DNA of 25,211 nt, taken from NCBI GenBank assembly GCA_023424965.1, contig JAFADI010000195.1, forward strand, positions 1 through 25,211, read 5' to 3'. The number at the start of each line of letters is the position of its first letter. The stretch's first letter is position 1. The position numbers and the translations under genes are program-made. Shown piece by piece: positions 8,332-15,964 of this stretch. A model generated the notes under the pieces. The model made no database searches. It was not told where the DNA came from and was given only the letters and a program-made list of their open reading frames with translations. The stretch comes from Bacillota bacterium. Its GTDB lineage: Bacteria; Bacillota; Clostridia; Acetivibrionales; JAFADI01.

Positions 8332-8373
8332 AAAGGGGACTGCCTCCGGGGTTAACATGAGGCGGTCTCCTTT
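8332..8373 (+). terminator. Hairpin terminator after the secreted enzymes
   Basis: A 15-bp stem pairs 8332-8346 with 8359-8373, with two G-T wobbles and a 12-nt loop. The run of T after it is short (TTTCTG), so termination could be partial. It sits 16 bp past the stop codon and before the pheA promoter. Confidence 0.65.
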
Positions 8374-8410
8374 CTGCTGTGAAGATACCGAAAGATTGAC
8401 GAATGCGGGG

Positions 8411-8439
8411 TTGGAAAAAACCATAAATAGTGTTATTAT
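8411..8439 (+). promoter_or_regulatory. Probable sigma-A promoter of pheA
   Basis: TTGGAA (8411-8416), a 17-bp spacer and TATTAT (8434-8439), in an A/T-rich stretch 45 bp before the pheA start and after the hairpin at 8332-8373. A second -35-like TTGACG at 8396 has no well-placed -10. Confidence 0.5.
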
Positions 8440-8483
8440 ATATATTAACTTTAGACCAATCCAGGCTGAGATGTGGAGAGCAT

Positions 8484-9323
8484 ATGACGAAAATAGGATT
8501 TCTCGGGCCCAGGGGCACTTTTTCCCACGAAGCCCTTGAGGAGTATATAAAGGATAACAAAAGCGGATATGCTGTCTGTGAATACAGCGCCTTTCCCGAT
8601 ATCCTCCAGGCAGTGCAAAACGGGGAACTGGACGAAGGCATCGTACCCATAGAGAATTCCCTGGAGGGAGCCGTCAATGCCACCCTCGACACATTGGCCT
8701 TTGATGTGGACCTTATGATTAAAGCAGAGCTGGTGATTGCCGTAAAAGCAAATATCCTCGTCAGGAAGGGCACGGGGCTGCCGGACATAAAATGCATCCT
8801 GTCCCATCCCCAGCCCCTCGGTCAATGCAGGAAATATCTGTCTGCCAATTTTCCCAACGTGCCTGTAAAAAGTGTGTACAGCACCGCCGGCGCGGCAGAG
8901 GAAGTTGCGGCAGGCGGAGGGGACTGTGCGGCCATCGGCTCCGCTGCGTCGGCTGAGGTGTATGGACTGGAGATATTGGCCAGAAATATACAGGACAGGT
9001 ACAACAATTTTACCAGGTTTGTGGTGGTATCACACCAGAACGGGATAAGAAGCGGACAGGACAAAACCTCCATCGTATTCTCCACGGAGGACAAACCGGG
9101 AAGCCTTTACCGGGTGCTGGACATCTTCAACCTCTGGGATATCAATATGTCCAGGATAGAATCCCGCCCCTCGAAAGATCAACTGGGCAGGTATATTTTT
9201 TTCATCGATATCAAAGGGCATATGGAAGACCAAGACCTTAAAGATGCAATAACCATGATCAAAAGAAAGACTTCATTTTTCAAATTCCTTGGGTCCTATC
9301 CCGAATATGCCATCGACGGCTGA
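8484..9323 (+). CDS. pheA: Prephenate dehydratase
   Basis: This 279-aa cytoplasmic enzyme converts prephenate to phenylpyruvate in phenylalanine synthesis. The start is ATG 8484, preceded by GGAGAG (8475-8480) and opening with KIGFLGPRGTFSHEAL, the normal N-terminus; an upstream in-frame ATG at 8430 falls inside the promoter -10 region and is rejected. The catalytic domain (~1-180) carries PIENSLEGAVNATLD and the family's FTRF motif near residue 178. The C-terminal ACT domain (~194-275) carries DKPGSLYRVLDIF and the ESRPSK phenylalanine-binding motif, so feedback inhibition by Phe is expected. Length matches monofunctional bacterial PheA and no chorismate mutase domain is fused. It has its own promoter, and another promoter follows it. 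Confidence 0.96.
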   Translation: MTKIGFLGPRGTFSHEALEEYIKDNKSGYAVCEYSAFPDILQAVQNGELDEGIVPIENSLEGAVNATLDTLAFDVDLMIKAELVIAVKANILVRKGTGLPDIKCILSHPQPLGQCRKYLSANFPNVPVKSVYSTAGAAEEVAAGGGDCAAIGSAASAEVYGLEILARNIQDRYNNFTRFVVVSHQNGIRSGQDKTSIVFSTEDKPGSLYRVLDIFNLWDINMSRIESRPSKDQLGRYIFFIDIKGHMEDQDLKDAITMIKRKTSFFKFLGSYPEYAIDG

Positions 9324-9352
9324 CATTTATCTTAAGGTATAAACACGGGAAA

Positions 9353-9383
9353 TTAGCAAATTCGCCCATAAAAATGATATAAT
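9353..9383 (+). promoter_or_regulatory. Probable promoter of the MazG-like/gdpP/rplI/dnaB/tilS operon
   Basis: A consensus TATAAT (9378-9383) is preceded by a weak TTAGCA (9353-9358) at 19 bp. It lies 91 bp before the MazG-like start. The -10 is convincing; the -35 is not. Confidence 0.5.
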
Positions 9384-9473
9384 ACTAGAACGACTGACAC
9401 AAAGTACGGACTGGCCTCTGCGATGGGGCGTACCAGGCAGCGCTTTTACTTTACCGTCGACCGGGGGGATACT

Positions 9474-9812
9474 ATGGGAGTGTTTGACAAGGATATTGAC
9501 ATAACAAGAAACATTAAAATGATCGAATGGCTGAAGAGTGAACTTCTGACCGATATCGCAAGCCTCTTCAAGTCTCTGGTCAACGGAGTCAAAGAGGATA
9601 TTCACGAAAGCGCATCGGAAACGCTGTCAAACATCATCCTCATCGCCTATCTCCTTGGCAGGCGTTTGGGCCTCAGCTACAATTCCATCGAGATGAAGAT
9701 TGAAAACAAGGTGAAGCTGGGGCTGGTGGAAAACCATGATGTGGAGAAGTTCTACGGAGATTTGTCGGAGCTGGCCAGGCATTTGAATTCTTCGAGGGTT
9801 AAAAGGCAATAA
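9474..9812 (+). CDS. MazG-like family protein
   Basis: 112 aa. The start is ATG 9474, preceded by GGGGGGAT (9463-9470); the upstream in-frame ATG 9423 has no good ribosome-binding site and would add an atypical segment. The all-helical sequence (DITRNIKMIEWLKSELL at 8-24, then ETLSNIILIAYLLGRRLG at 49-66) matches the small MazG-like proteins of Clostridia, which lie in the fold family of nucleoside-triphosphate pyrophosphohydrolases. The canonical metal-binding ExxD of the second helix reads ETLS here, so NTPase activity is doubtful. It is followed by gdpP at 39 bp and is probably the first gene of that operon. The function of this subfamily is not established. Confidence 0.78.
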   Translation: MGVFDKDIDITRNIKMIEWLKSELLTDIASLFKSLVNGVKEDIHESASETLSNIILIAYLLGRRLGLSYNSIEMKIENKVKLGLVENHDVEKFYGDLSELARHLNSSRVKRQ

Positions 9813-9851
9813 TTTATAGGCTTGCAGCTATCAAAGTTGGGGGAGGTTGTA

Positions 9852-11858
9852 ATGGAGAACAAAAAGTTTTCTGGTATGTTTGTACCTCGGGCGAGGTTTT
9901 ATCTTTGGATTATATTTATACTGGTCTGCATTATAGCTGTTTTGTACTGGCAGGTTGCCATTCCCGGATTTCTTCTTTTTATTTTCCTGGTTTACTATAA
10001 TTACAGATCAAATTACATAAGACAAAGGGAAATTACCAAATATATCGAGAATCTCACGTTTAACATTGACTCTGCAGCCAAGGATACCCTTTTGAACTTT
10101 CCCATGCCTCTGGTGGTACTGGAGCTGGACGGGACCATTATATGGTACAATTCCTCCTTCAGGGAGATATTCAATAAGGAAGACCTGCTGGAAAAAACCA
10201 TACATTCTTTTATCGGCGAACTGCAGCCGGAAACCCTGGTAGATGAAATTTCAAACGTATCCAAGGAAATCATTGTGGAAGACAAGCACTACAATGTTCT
10301 GGGGAACTTCGTAAAAATAGAGAACAAGTCGGATACCGGCAGTTATATTCTCATGCTCTACCTGATTGACAATACGGAGCTCATACAGCTTAAAAAGAAG
10401 CAGGAAGATGAAAAAGCCGCCGTAGGAATCATCATCATCGACAACTACGATGATTTGATGCAGAGCATGAACGAAGCCGGCCGGCCCCACATGCTGGCGG
10501 AGATCGACCGCAATGTGCTCCAGTGGATCGGTTTTGCCGGAGCCATTACCAGAAAATTTGAGCGGGATAAATACCTCATTGTGGTTGGCCACAAATACCT
10601 CAAAGAGCTGGAAGAAAAGAAATTCGACATTCTGGATACCATCAAGGAGATAAACCTGGGGAATAAAATACCTGTTACCTTCAGTATCGGTGTGGGTCTC
10701 AACGGAGGGTCCTTTCAGGAAAACTACCAGTTTGCCGCGGCCTCCCTGGATATCGCCCTGGGAAGAGGCGGCGACCAGGTTGTCATAAAGGACGGAGAGA
10801 ATTTCAGGTTTTTCGGCGGCAAAAGCCGGGAAACGGAAAAACGCACGAAAGTGAAGGCCAGGGTCATCGCCTACGCCTTGAGGGAGCTCATCGACCAGTG
10901 CTCGTCGGCCATGATCATGGGCCACGAAAATGGGGATATTGACTGTCTTGGGGCTGCCCTGGGACTTTACCGCATGATAAAGAACAGAAACAAGGATGCC
11001 TATATCGTGCTGAGTCATTCCAACCCCACCATTGAGAGCCTGCTGGCAAAAATAGGCAAGTACCCGGAGTACAACGAGCTCTTCATTGGACGGAGCGAGG
11101 CCCTGGACAGGATCAGCAACAAGACGCTGCTCATCGTGGTGGATACCCACCGTCCCGGGTTTACCGAATACCCGGAACTTTTGAAGCTTACGGACCAGGT
11201 GGTGGTCATCGACCACCACCGGAGGGGGACGGACTTTATACAGGATGCGGTGCTCACCTACCAGGAGACCTATGCATCTTCCACCTGTGAGCTTGTGACG
11301 GAGATACTGCAGTACGTGGAAGAAAAAATCAAGCTGAGTCCTGTTGAAGCGGAAGCGCTTTACGGAGGAATCGTCATCGACACCAAGAACTTCACCTTCA
11401 AAACCGGGGTCAGAACCTTTGAAGCGGCAGCCTTCCTGAGGCGTCAGGGTGTGGATACCATCTCCGTAAAACAGTTGTTCCAGAACGATCTTCATACCTA
11501 TATCAATATTTCCAACATTGTTAAGGATGCAGAGCTGATCAACGACAAAATAGCCATTTCCGTCTGTCCGCTGAATATAAAGAACGCGCAGCTCATTTCA
11601 GCCCAGGCGGCCGACCAGCTGCTTACCCTTTCCGGACTGATTGCAGCGTTTGTTCTCAGCTATGTCAACAACGAAGTGTTTATCAGCGGAAGGTCCCTTG
11701 GAGACGTCAATGTACAGGTTATTCTTGAAAAGCTGGGAGGGGGAGGACACCTGTCGGTTGCAGGGGCCCAGCTGCAGGGAATTTCCATTGAAGAAGCCAA
11801 GGAGAAGCTAAAATGTGCTATAATCGAATATATGGAAAGCATAAATAAAGAATTATAA
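9852..11858 (+). CDS. gdpP: Cyclic-di-AMP phosphodiesterase, GdpP/YybT
   Basis: 668 aa, membrane-bound; it hydrolyses the second messenger c-di-AMP to pApA. The start at ATG 9852 follows GGGGGAGG (9839-9846); the upstream in-frame TTG 9822 is less likely. Two transmembrane helices (~17-33 and 35-51) come first, then a PAS-like domain (~75-170), a degenerate GGDEF domain (~185-315, GRGGDQ in place of the active GGDEF loop) and a DHH-DHHA1 phosphodiesterase module. Metal ligands are visible: H358, D362 and D364 in GHENGDID, D431 in VVDTHRPG, and D454-H455-H456 in IDHHRRG. The DHHA1 domain ends with GGGGH at 629-633. All catalytic residues look intact. The rplI start lies 16 bp downstream, a linkage common in Firmicutes. 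Its activity links potassium and osmotic balance and wall stress to this operon. Confidence 0.95.
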   Translation: MENKKFSGMFVPRARFYLWIIFILVCIIAVLYWQVAIPGFLLFIFLVYYNYRSNYIRQREITKYIENLTFNIDSAAKDTLLNFPMPLVVLELDGTIIWYNSSFREIFNKEDLLEKTIHSFIGELQPETLVDEISNVSKEIIVEDKHYNVLGNFVKIENKSDTGSYILMLYLIDNTELIQLKKKQEDEKAAVGIIIIDNYDDLMQSMNEAGRPHMLAEIDRNVLQWIGFAGAITRKFERDKYLIVVGHKYLKELEEKKFDILDTIKEINLGNKIPVTFSIGVGLNGGSFQENYQFAAASLDIALGRGGDQVVIKDGENFRFFGGKSRETEKRTKVKARVIAYALRELIDQCSSAMIMGHENGDIDCLGAALGLYRMIKNRNKDAYIVLSHSNPTIESLLAKIGKYPEYNELFIGRSEALDRISNKTLLIVVDTHRPGFTEYPELLKLTDQVVVIDHHRRGTDFIQDAVLTYQETYASSTCELVTEILQYVEEKIKLSPVEAEALYGGIVIDTKNFTFKTGVRTFEAAAFLRRQGVDTISVKQLFQNDLHTYINISNIVKDAELINDKIAISVCPLNIKNAQLISAQAADQLLTLSGLIAAFVLSYVNNEVFISGRSLGDVNVQVILEKLGGGGHLSVAGAQLQGISIEEAKEKLKCAIIEYMESINKEL

Positions 11859-11874
11859 ACAGGAGTTGAAGCGT

Positions 11875-12321
11875 ATGAAGGTGATTTTAAAGCAGGATGT
11901 AAAGACCCTGGGCAAGAAGGAAAGCATGGTGGAAGTTAGCGACGGATATGCAAGAAACTTTCTTTTACCCAGAGGACTGGCTGTGGAGGCAAGCTCCTCC
12001 AACATAAATGTGATGAATACCAAAAAGGAAGCGGAGAAGACAAAAAAGGAAAGGGAGCTTGCGCAGGCCAAAGAACTGGCTGAAAAACTCAAAGGCATTA
12101 CGGTGGTTATTAAAAGCAAGGCGGGGGAGAACGGCAAGCTTTTCGGTTCCATAACGAACAAAGACATTGCGGACAGGTTAAAGAGCAGCTTCAAGCTGGA
12201 TATCGACAAAAAGAAGATAAACATTCCCGATGCGCTGAAGTCTCTCGGGACCACCGAAGTTGAAATAAAGCTTTATCCTGAAGTGACCGGGAAGCTGACG
12301 GTAAAAATAGAGCAGGAGTGA
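11875..12321 (+). CDS. rplI: 50S ribosomal protein L9
   Basis: 148 aa, the normal length. The start at ATG 11875 follows AGGAG (11861-11865) and gives the standard MKVILKQDVKTLGKKE opening; an in-frame TTG at 11866 is too close to the Shine-Dalgarno. The N-terminal rRNA-binding domain carries the signature GYARNFLLPRGLA (23-35). A long charged helix (~45-75) connects it to a C-terminal domain (~80-148, GKLFGSIT). L9 binds 23S rRNA and helps hold the reading frame. It sits between gdpP and dnaB, as in many Firmicutes. Confidence 0.97.
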   Translation: MKVILKQDVKTLGKKESMVEVSDGYARNFLLPRGLAVEASSSNINVMNTKKEAEKTKKERELAQAKELAEKLKGITVVIKSKAGENGKLFGSITNKDIADRLKSSFKLDIDKKKINIPDALKSLGTTEVEIKLYPEVTGKLTVKIEQE

Positions 12322-12340
12322 CGGAGTTTTAGGTGAAGAT

Positions 12341-13678
12341 ATGGATATTGGTGCTTTAGGAAGGATACCGCCGCAAAGTCTGGAGGCCGAACAATCAGTT
12401 CTGGGCTCCATGCTTCTCGATAAGGAAGTAATACCTGTTGTATTAGAGAGTTTGAAAAGTGCTGATTTTTACAGGGACGACCACAAGGAAATCTTTGAGG
12501 CCGTTCTGGACCTCTTTGAAAAGGCGGAGCCCGTGGATATCATCACGGTTTCCGAGCAGCTCCGCATACGGGGCACCCTTGACAATGTGGGAGGTCTGGA
12601 ATATTTGACCAACATCGCTTCGGCAGTGCCCACCACTGCCAATGTGAAGCATTATGCCCGCATCGTGGAGGAAAAATCCATCCTCCGCAAGCTCATCAAA
12701 GCCTCCTCCGATATTGTGAACCTGGGGTATGAAGCCTCCGAAGAAGTTTCGTACGTCCTGGACAAGGCTGAAAAGAACATATTCGATGTAATCCAGAACA
12801 GAAATACCCAGGGCTTTGCCCCCATAAAAGATGTTCTGGTAGAGGCCTTCAACAAGCTTGAGGAACTGTACAACAACAAGGGCTATGTAACGGGAATTCC
12901 CACAGGCTTTATCGACCTTGATTATAAGACGGCAGGCCTGCATAATTCCGACCTGGTCCTTGTCGCCGCCCGTCCTGCCATGGGAAAGACCTCCTTTGCC
13001 CTGAACCTGGCACAATATGTGGCTGTCCATGCCAAAGTTCCGGTGGCGATCTTCAGCCTTGAAATGTCAAAAGAGCAGCTGGTGAACAGAATCCTCTGCT
13101 GTGAAGCCATGGTGGACAGCCAGAAAATGAGGACCGGAAAGCTGGAGGACGAGGATTGGCAGAAAATCGCAAGAGCCCTGGGGCCTCTTTCGGAAGCCCC
13201 CATCTATATCGATGACACCCCCGGAGTATCCGTCATGGATATCCGTTCAAAATGCAGGCGGCTGAAGCTCGAAAAGAATCTGGGCCTGGTGGTGATCGAC
13301 TATATGCAGCTCATGCAGGGAAGGGGCAAGCCCGAGAGCAGGCAGCAGGAAATTTCCGAGATATCCAGGTCCCTGAAGATACTTGCAAAAGAGCTGAACA
13401 TACCCGTTATCACCCTCTCGCAGCTGAGCCGTGCTGCGGAAACCAGAACAGACCACAGACCCATACTCAGCGACCTCAGGGAATCGGGAGCCATCGAGCA
13501 GGATGCGGATATCGTCATGTTCCTTTACAGGGACGATTACTATAACCCCGATACGGAAAAGAAGAACATTTCCGAGGTAATAATAGCAAAGCACAGAAGC
13601 GGTTCCACAGGCACCGTTGAGCTGGCATGGCTGGGGCAGTACACAAAGTTTGCCAACCTCGACAAGAGCAGAGCCTGA
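12341..13678 (+). CDS. dnaB: Replicative DNA helicase DnaB
   Basis: 445 aa, standard length, intein-free; called dnaC in Bacillus subtilis. It is the hexameric helicase that unwinds DNA at the fork and interacts with primase. The N-terminal helical domain (~8-110, PPQSLEAEQSVLGSML) is followed by a linker and a RecA-like domain with Walker A RPAMGKTS (211-218), Walker B VVIDYMQLM (317-325), QQEISEISRSLK (335-346) and the arginine-finger region LSDLRESGAIEQDAD (376-390). Start ATG 12341 follows AGGTGA (12331-12336). The 19-bp gap after rplI and 23-bp gap before tilS support co-transcription. Confidence 0.97.
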   Translation: MDIGALGRIPPQSLEAEQSVLGSMLLDKEVIPVVLESLKSADFYRDDHKEIFEAVLDLFEKAEPVDIITVSEQLRIRGTLDNVGGLEYLTNIASAVPTTANVKHYARIVEEKSILRKLIKASSDIVNLGYEASEEVSYVLDKAEKNIFDVIQNRNTQGFAPIKDVLVEAFNKLEELYNNKGYVTGIPTGFIDLDYKTAGLHNSDLVLVAARPAMGKTSFALNLAQYVAVHAKVPVAIFSLEMSKEQLVNRILCCEAMVDSQKMRTGKLEDEDWQKIARALGPLSEAPIYIDDTPGVSVMDIRSKCRRLKLEKNLGLVVIDYMQLMQGRGKPESRQQEISEISRSLKILAKELNIPVITLSQLSRAAETRTDHRPILSDLRESGAIEQDADIVMFLYRDDYYNPDTEKKNISEVIIAKHRSGSTGTVELAWLGQYTKFANLDKSRA

Positions 13679-13701
13679 TGGAAAGAGGATAAACCATCGT
13701 T

Positions 13702-15129
13702 ATGGGTAAGAGCACGGTTTTAAAAAAGGTTCTTGAGACGATCAATAAAAACGGACTGCTCGAAAGCGGTGAAAATGTCCTTGTAGGAGTTTCCGGCGGG
13801 CCGGATTCCGTCTGCCTGCTGCACGCCCTGCAAGTTCTTTCGGGAGAACTGGGCATAAACCTGTATGCCGTGCATGTCAACCATATGCTGAGAGGAAAAG
13901 AATCCGACGGAGACGAGCAATACGTAAGAGACTTTTGTGCAGGCCTGAATATCCGCTTGTTTGTCAGAGGGATCAACGTTGCGGAAATGTCGTCCCAAAA
14001 AGGCATGTCCCTTGAGGAAGCGGGAAGGGAAGCGCGGTATGCTTGTTTTTATTCCATCCTGAAGGATATGGGCGGCGCAAAAATTGCTGTTGCCCACAAC
14101 CGCAACGACCAGGCCGAAACCGTAATGATGAGGATCATCCGGGGTACCGGTCTTGAGGGCCTGAAGGGGATGGAATATAAAAGGGACCAGATCATAAGGC
14201 CTCTGCTGGATGTTTCCAGGGCTGAAATAGAAGCTTATTGTTCAGAAAACAACCTTGGGGCCAGAGTTGACAGTTCCAACCTTCAGAATGTGTACACAAG
14301 AAACAGGATCCGGCTGGAGCTGATTCCCTATATAACCAGCCATTTTAATGAGGATTTGGTTGAAACCCTGTGCCGGATGGCGGTTTTATTAAAAGCCGAC
14401 AACAATTATATTGAAGGCAGCGCAAATATTATATATAATCAGTGTGTCCAAAAGAGAAAGGATGGCGAAGTGGAGCTTGCTACCGGCAGGTTCCGGGATT
14501 TGCATCCGGCAATTGGAAGGCGGGTGGTACGCAGCGCTATAAAAGAGGTAAAGGGCGACCTTAAGGGAATAGACAGCCTGCATGTGGAAAAAGTGCTGGA
14601 ACTGGTTTTCGGGGGAAGAACGGGAGCGGAAATTCATCTTCCGGGGGGCATATGCGCGGGAAAGTCGTACAAAGGCCTGCGGATTTTTAAAAGCCAGGCC
14701 AAAGGGGAAAAAAGAGATTATTTATATCCTTTGGCAATTCCGGGAGAGACTTTCATTGAAGAAGGAGGTTTTGTACTCAGGGCGGATGTTATAAGGCCGG
14801 ACAACAGCGATGTGTTGGTCCCGATGATATACAACAAGCCGGATTCCTTCACACAGTTTTTTGATTATGAAAAATTCAAAACGGGAATAAATATTAGGAA
14901 TAGAAGGAATGGCGACGTCTTCAAACCGTTAAGGTCAAACGGAACAAAAAAGCTGAAAGAATATCTGATCGATAACAAGATTCCAAAGGAAGAAAGGGCA
15001 GAAATTCCCTTAATAGCAGCAGATAAAGAGATTGTTTGGATCGTGGGCCATAAAATAAGTGATAAATTTAAAGTATCTGAAAATACTAAAAACGTATTGA
15101 GGCTTATGTATGAAAATCTGAGCCGTTAA
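13702..15129 (+). CDS. tilS: tRNA(Ile)-lysidine synthase TilS
   Basis: 475 aa. It modifies C34 of tRNA-Ile(CAU) to lysidine with ATP, which makes that tRNA read AUA. The N-terminal PP-loop ATPase motif is VGVSGGPDS (28-36), followed by VHVNHMLRG and AHNRNDQAET motifs typical of the family. The C-terminal TilS domain is visible at ~393-470 (RRNGDVFKPL, KKLKEYLIDNKIP, VWIVGHKIS). Length is at the long end of the usual range. The start ATG 13702 has AAAGAGGA (13682-13689) at a slightly long 12-nt spacing. It follows dnaB closely and ends the operon that begins at 9474; hpt follows after 104 bp, the usual neighbour in Firmicutes. Confidence 0.95.
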   Translation: MGKSTVLKKVLETINKNGLLESGENVLVGVSGGPDSVCLLHALQVLSGELGINLYAVHVNHMLRGKESDGDEQYVRDFCAGLNIRLFVRGINVAEMSSQKGMSLEEAGREARYACFYSILKDMGGAKIAVAHNRNDQAETVMMRIIRGTGLEGLKGMEYKRDQIIRPLLDVSRAEIEAYCSENNLGARVDSSNLQNVYTRNRIRLELIPYITSHFNEDLVETLCRMAVLLKADNNYIEGSANIIYNQCVQKRKDGEVELATGRFRDLHPAIGRRVVRSAIKEVKGDLKGIDSLHVEKVLELVFGGRTGAEIHLPGGICAGKSYKGLRIFKSQAKGEKRDYLYPLAIPGETFIEEGGFVLRADVIRPDNSDVLVPMIYNKPDSFTQFFDYEKFKTGINIRNRRNGDVFKPLRSNGTKKLKEYLIDNKIPKEERAEIPLIAADKEIVWIVGHKISDKFKVSENTKNVLRLMYENLSR

Positions 15130-15160
15130 TTCTGAAGTATTTACAGTGAAGAAGCAATAT

Positions 15161-15190
15161 TTGTGTTACTTATGAAGCCGCACATATAAA
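15161..15190 (+). promoter_or_regulatory. Possible promoter of hpt
   Basis: TTGTGT (15161-15166), an 18-bp spacer and TATAAA (15185-15190), 43 bp before the hpt start. It is a weak match, and hpt could also be read through from tilS. Confidence 0.33.
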
Positions 15191-15233
15191 GCTCGTATGG
15201 AATAATCAATTACTACATACTTTGGAGGTTAAC

Positions 15234-15773
15234 ATGAAAAATGACATTGAGGAAATACTGATTGGCAGGGAAACAATAAAGGAGAAAGTAATAGAACTGG
15301 GGAAAAGAATATCCCAGGACTATGAAGGAAAGGATCTGGTATTGGTTGGAGTCCTTAAAGGCGGTTTTGTATTCCTTGCCGATCTGATGAGAGAGATCTC
15401 AATTCCTGTGGACATGGACCTGATTTCGGTTTCCAGTTATGGGGCGTCCACAAAATCTTCAGGTGTAGTAAGAATTATCAAAGATATCGACATCAATGTT
15501 ACCAACAAGCATGTCCTTATTGTGGAGGATATCGTTGATACGGGGCTCACACTTCAATATCTGAAGGAGTTGTTTTATACCAGGGATCCGCTGAGCGTCA
15601 AGGTCTGCACCGCTTTCGACAAGCCTTCCCGGCGGAAGGTCCAGATTGAAGTTGAATATGAAGGGTTGATCATCGAAGACAAATTTGTGATAGGCTATGG
15701 TCTGGACTATGAGGGCAAGTACCGGAATCTTCCCGACCTGTGTACGTTAAGCCCCAGGGTATATGAAAAGTAG
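15234..15773 (+). CDS. hpt: Hypoxanthine phosphoribosyltransferase
   Basis: 179 aa, normal length. It salvages hypoxanthine and guanine to IMP and GMP using PRPP in the cytoplasm. The start is ATG 15234 with GGAGG at 15224-15228; the in-frame TTG at 15222 lies before that Shine-Dalgarno. Family motifs are visible: VGVLKGGFVFLADL (42-55), the flexible loop SSYGASTKSSG, and the PRPP-binding VLIVEDIVDTGLTL near 98-111. The tilS-hpt-ftsH order is a conserved Firmicutes arrangement. Nothing is unusual in the protein. Confidence 0.96.
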   Translation: MKNDIEEILIGRETIKEKVIELGKRISQDYEGKDLVLVGVLKGGFVFLADLMREISIPVDMDLISVSSYGASTKSSGVVRIIKDIDINVTNKHVLIVEDIVDTGLTLQYLKELFYTRDPLSVKVCTAFDKPSRRKVQIEVEYEGLIIEDKFVIGYGLDYEGKYRNLPDLCTLSPRVYEK

Positions 15774-15826
15774 TATTGAACAGAGGCTTTACAAGTTACT
15801 CGTACGCAGCATTGATTTATTGTCTT

Positions 15827-15856
15827 TTGACGGCATTTATGTTAATATAGTAGAAT
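15827..15856 (+). promoter_or_regulatory. Sigma-A promoter of ftsH
   Basis: TTGACG (15827-15832), an 18-bp spacer and TAGAAT (15851-15856). This leaves an untranslated leader of about 100 nt before the TTG start. The leader has only a weak stem (about 15890-15941) and no recognised riboswitch. Confidence 0.7.
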
Positions 15857-15964
15857 AAATTGGGCAAATGTTCCAATGAAGAGGACGTTGCACTTGGAAG
15901 AGTATTCTGGTAGCGGTAATTAGACGACTGTACGCCACTGGGTTTTATATAAGGAGGGAGCTGT

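Noticed and set aside
10251..11495. 414-codon open frame on the - strand
   Set aside because: It is antisense to gdpP, whose catalytic motifs are intact, and has no Shine-Dalgarno or domain.
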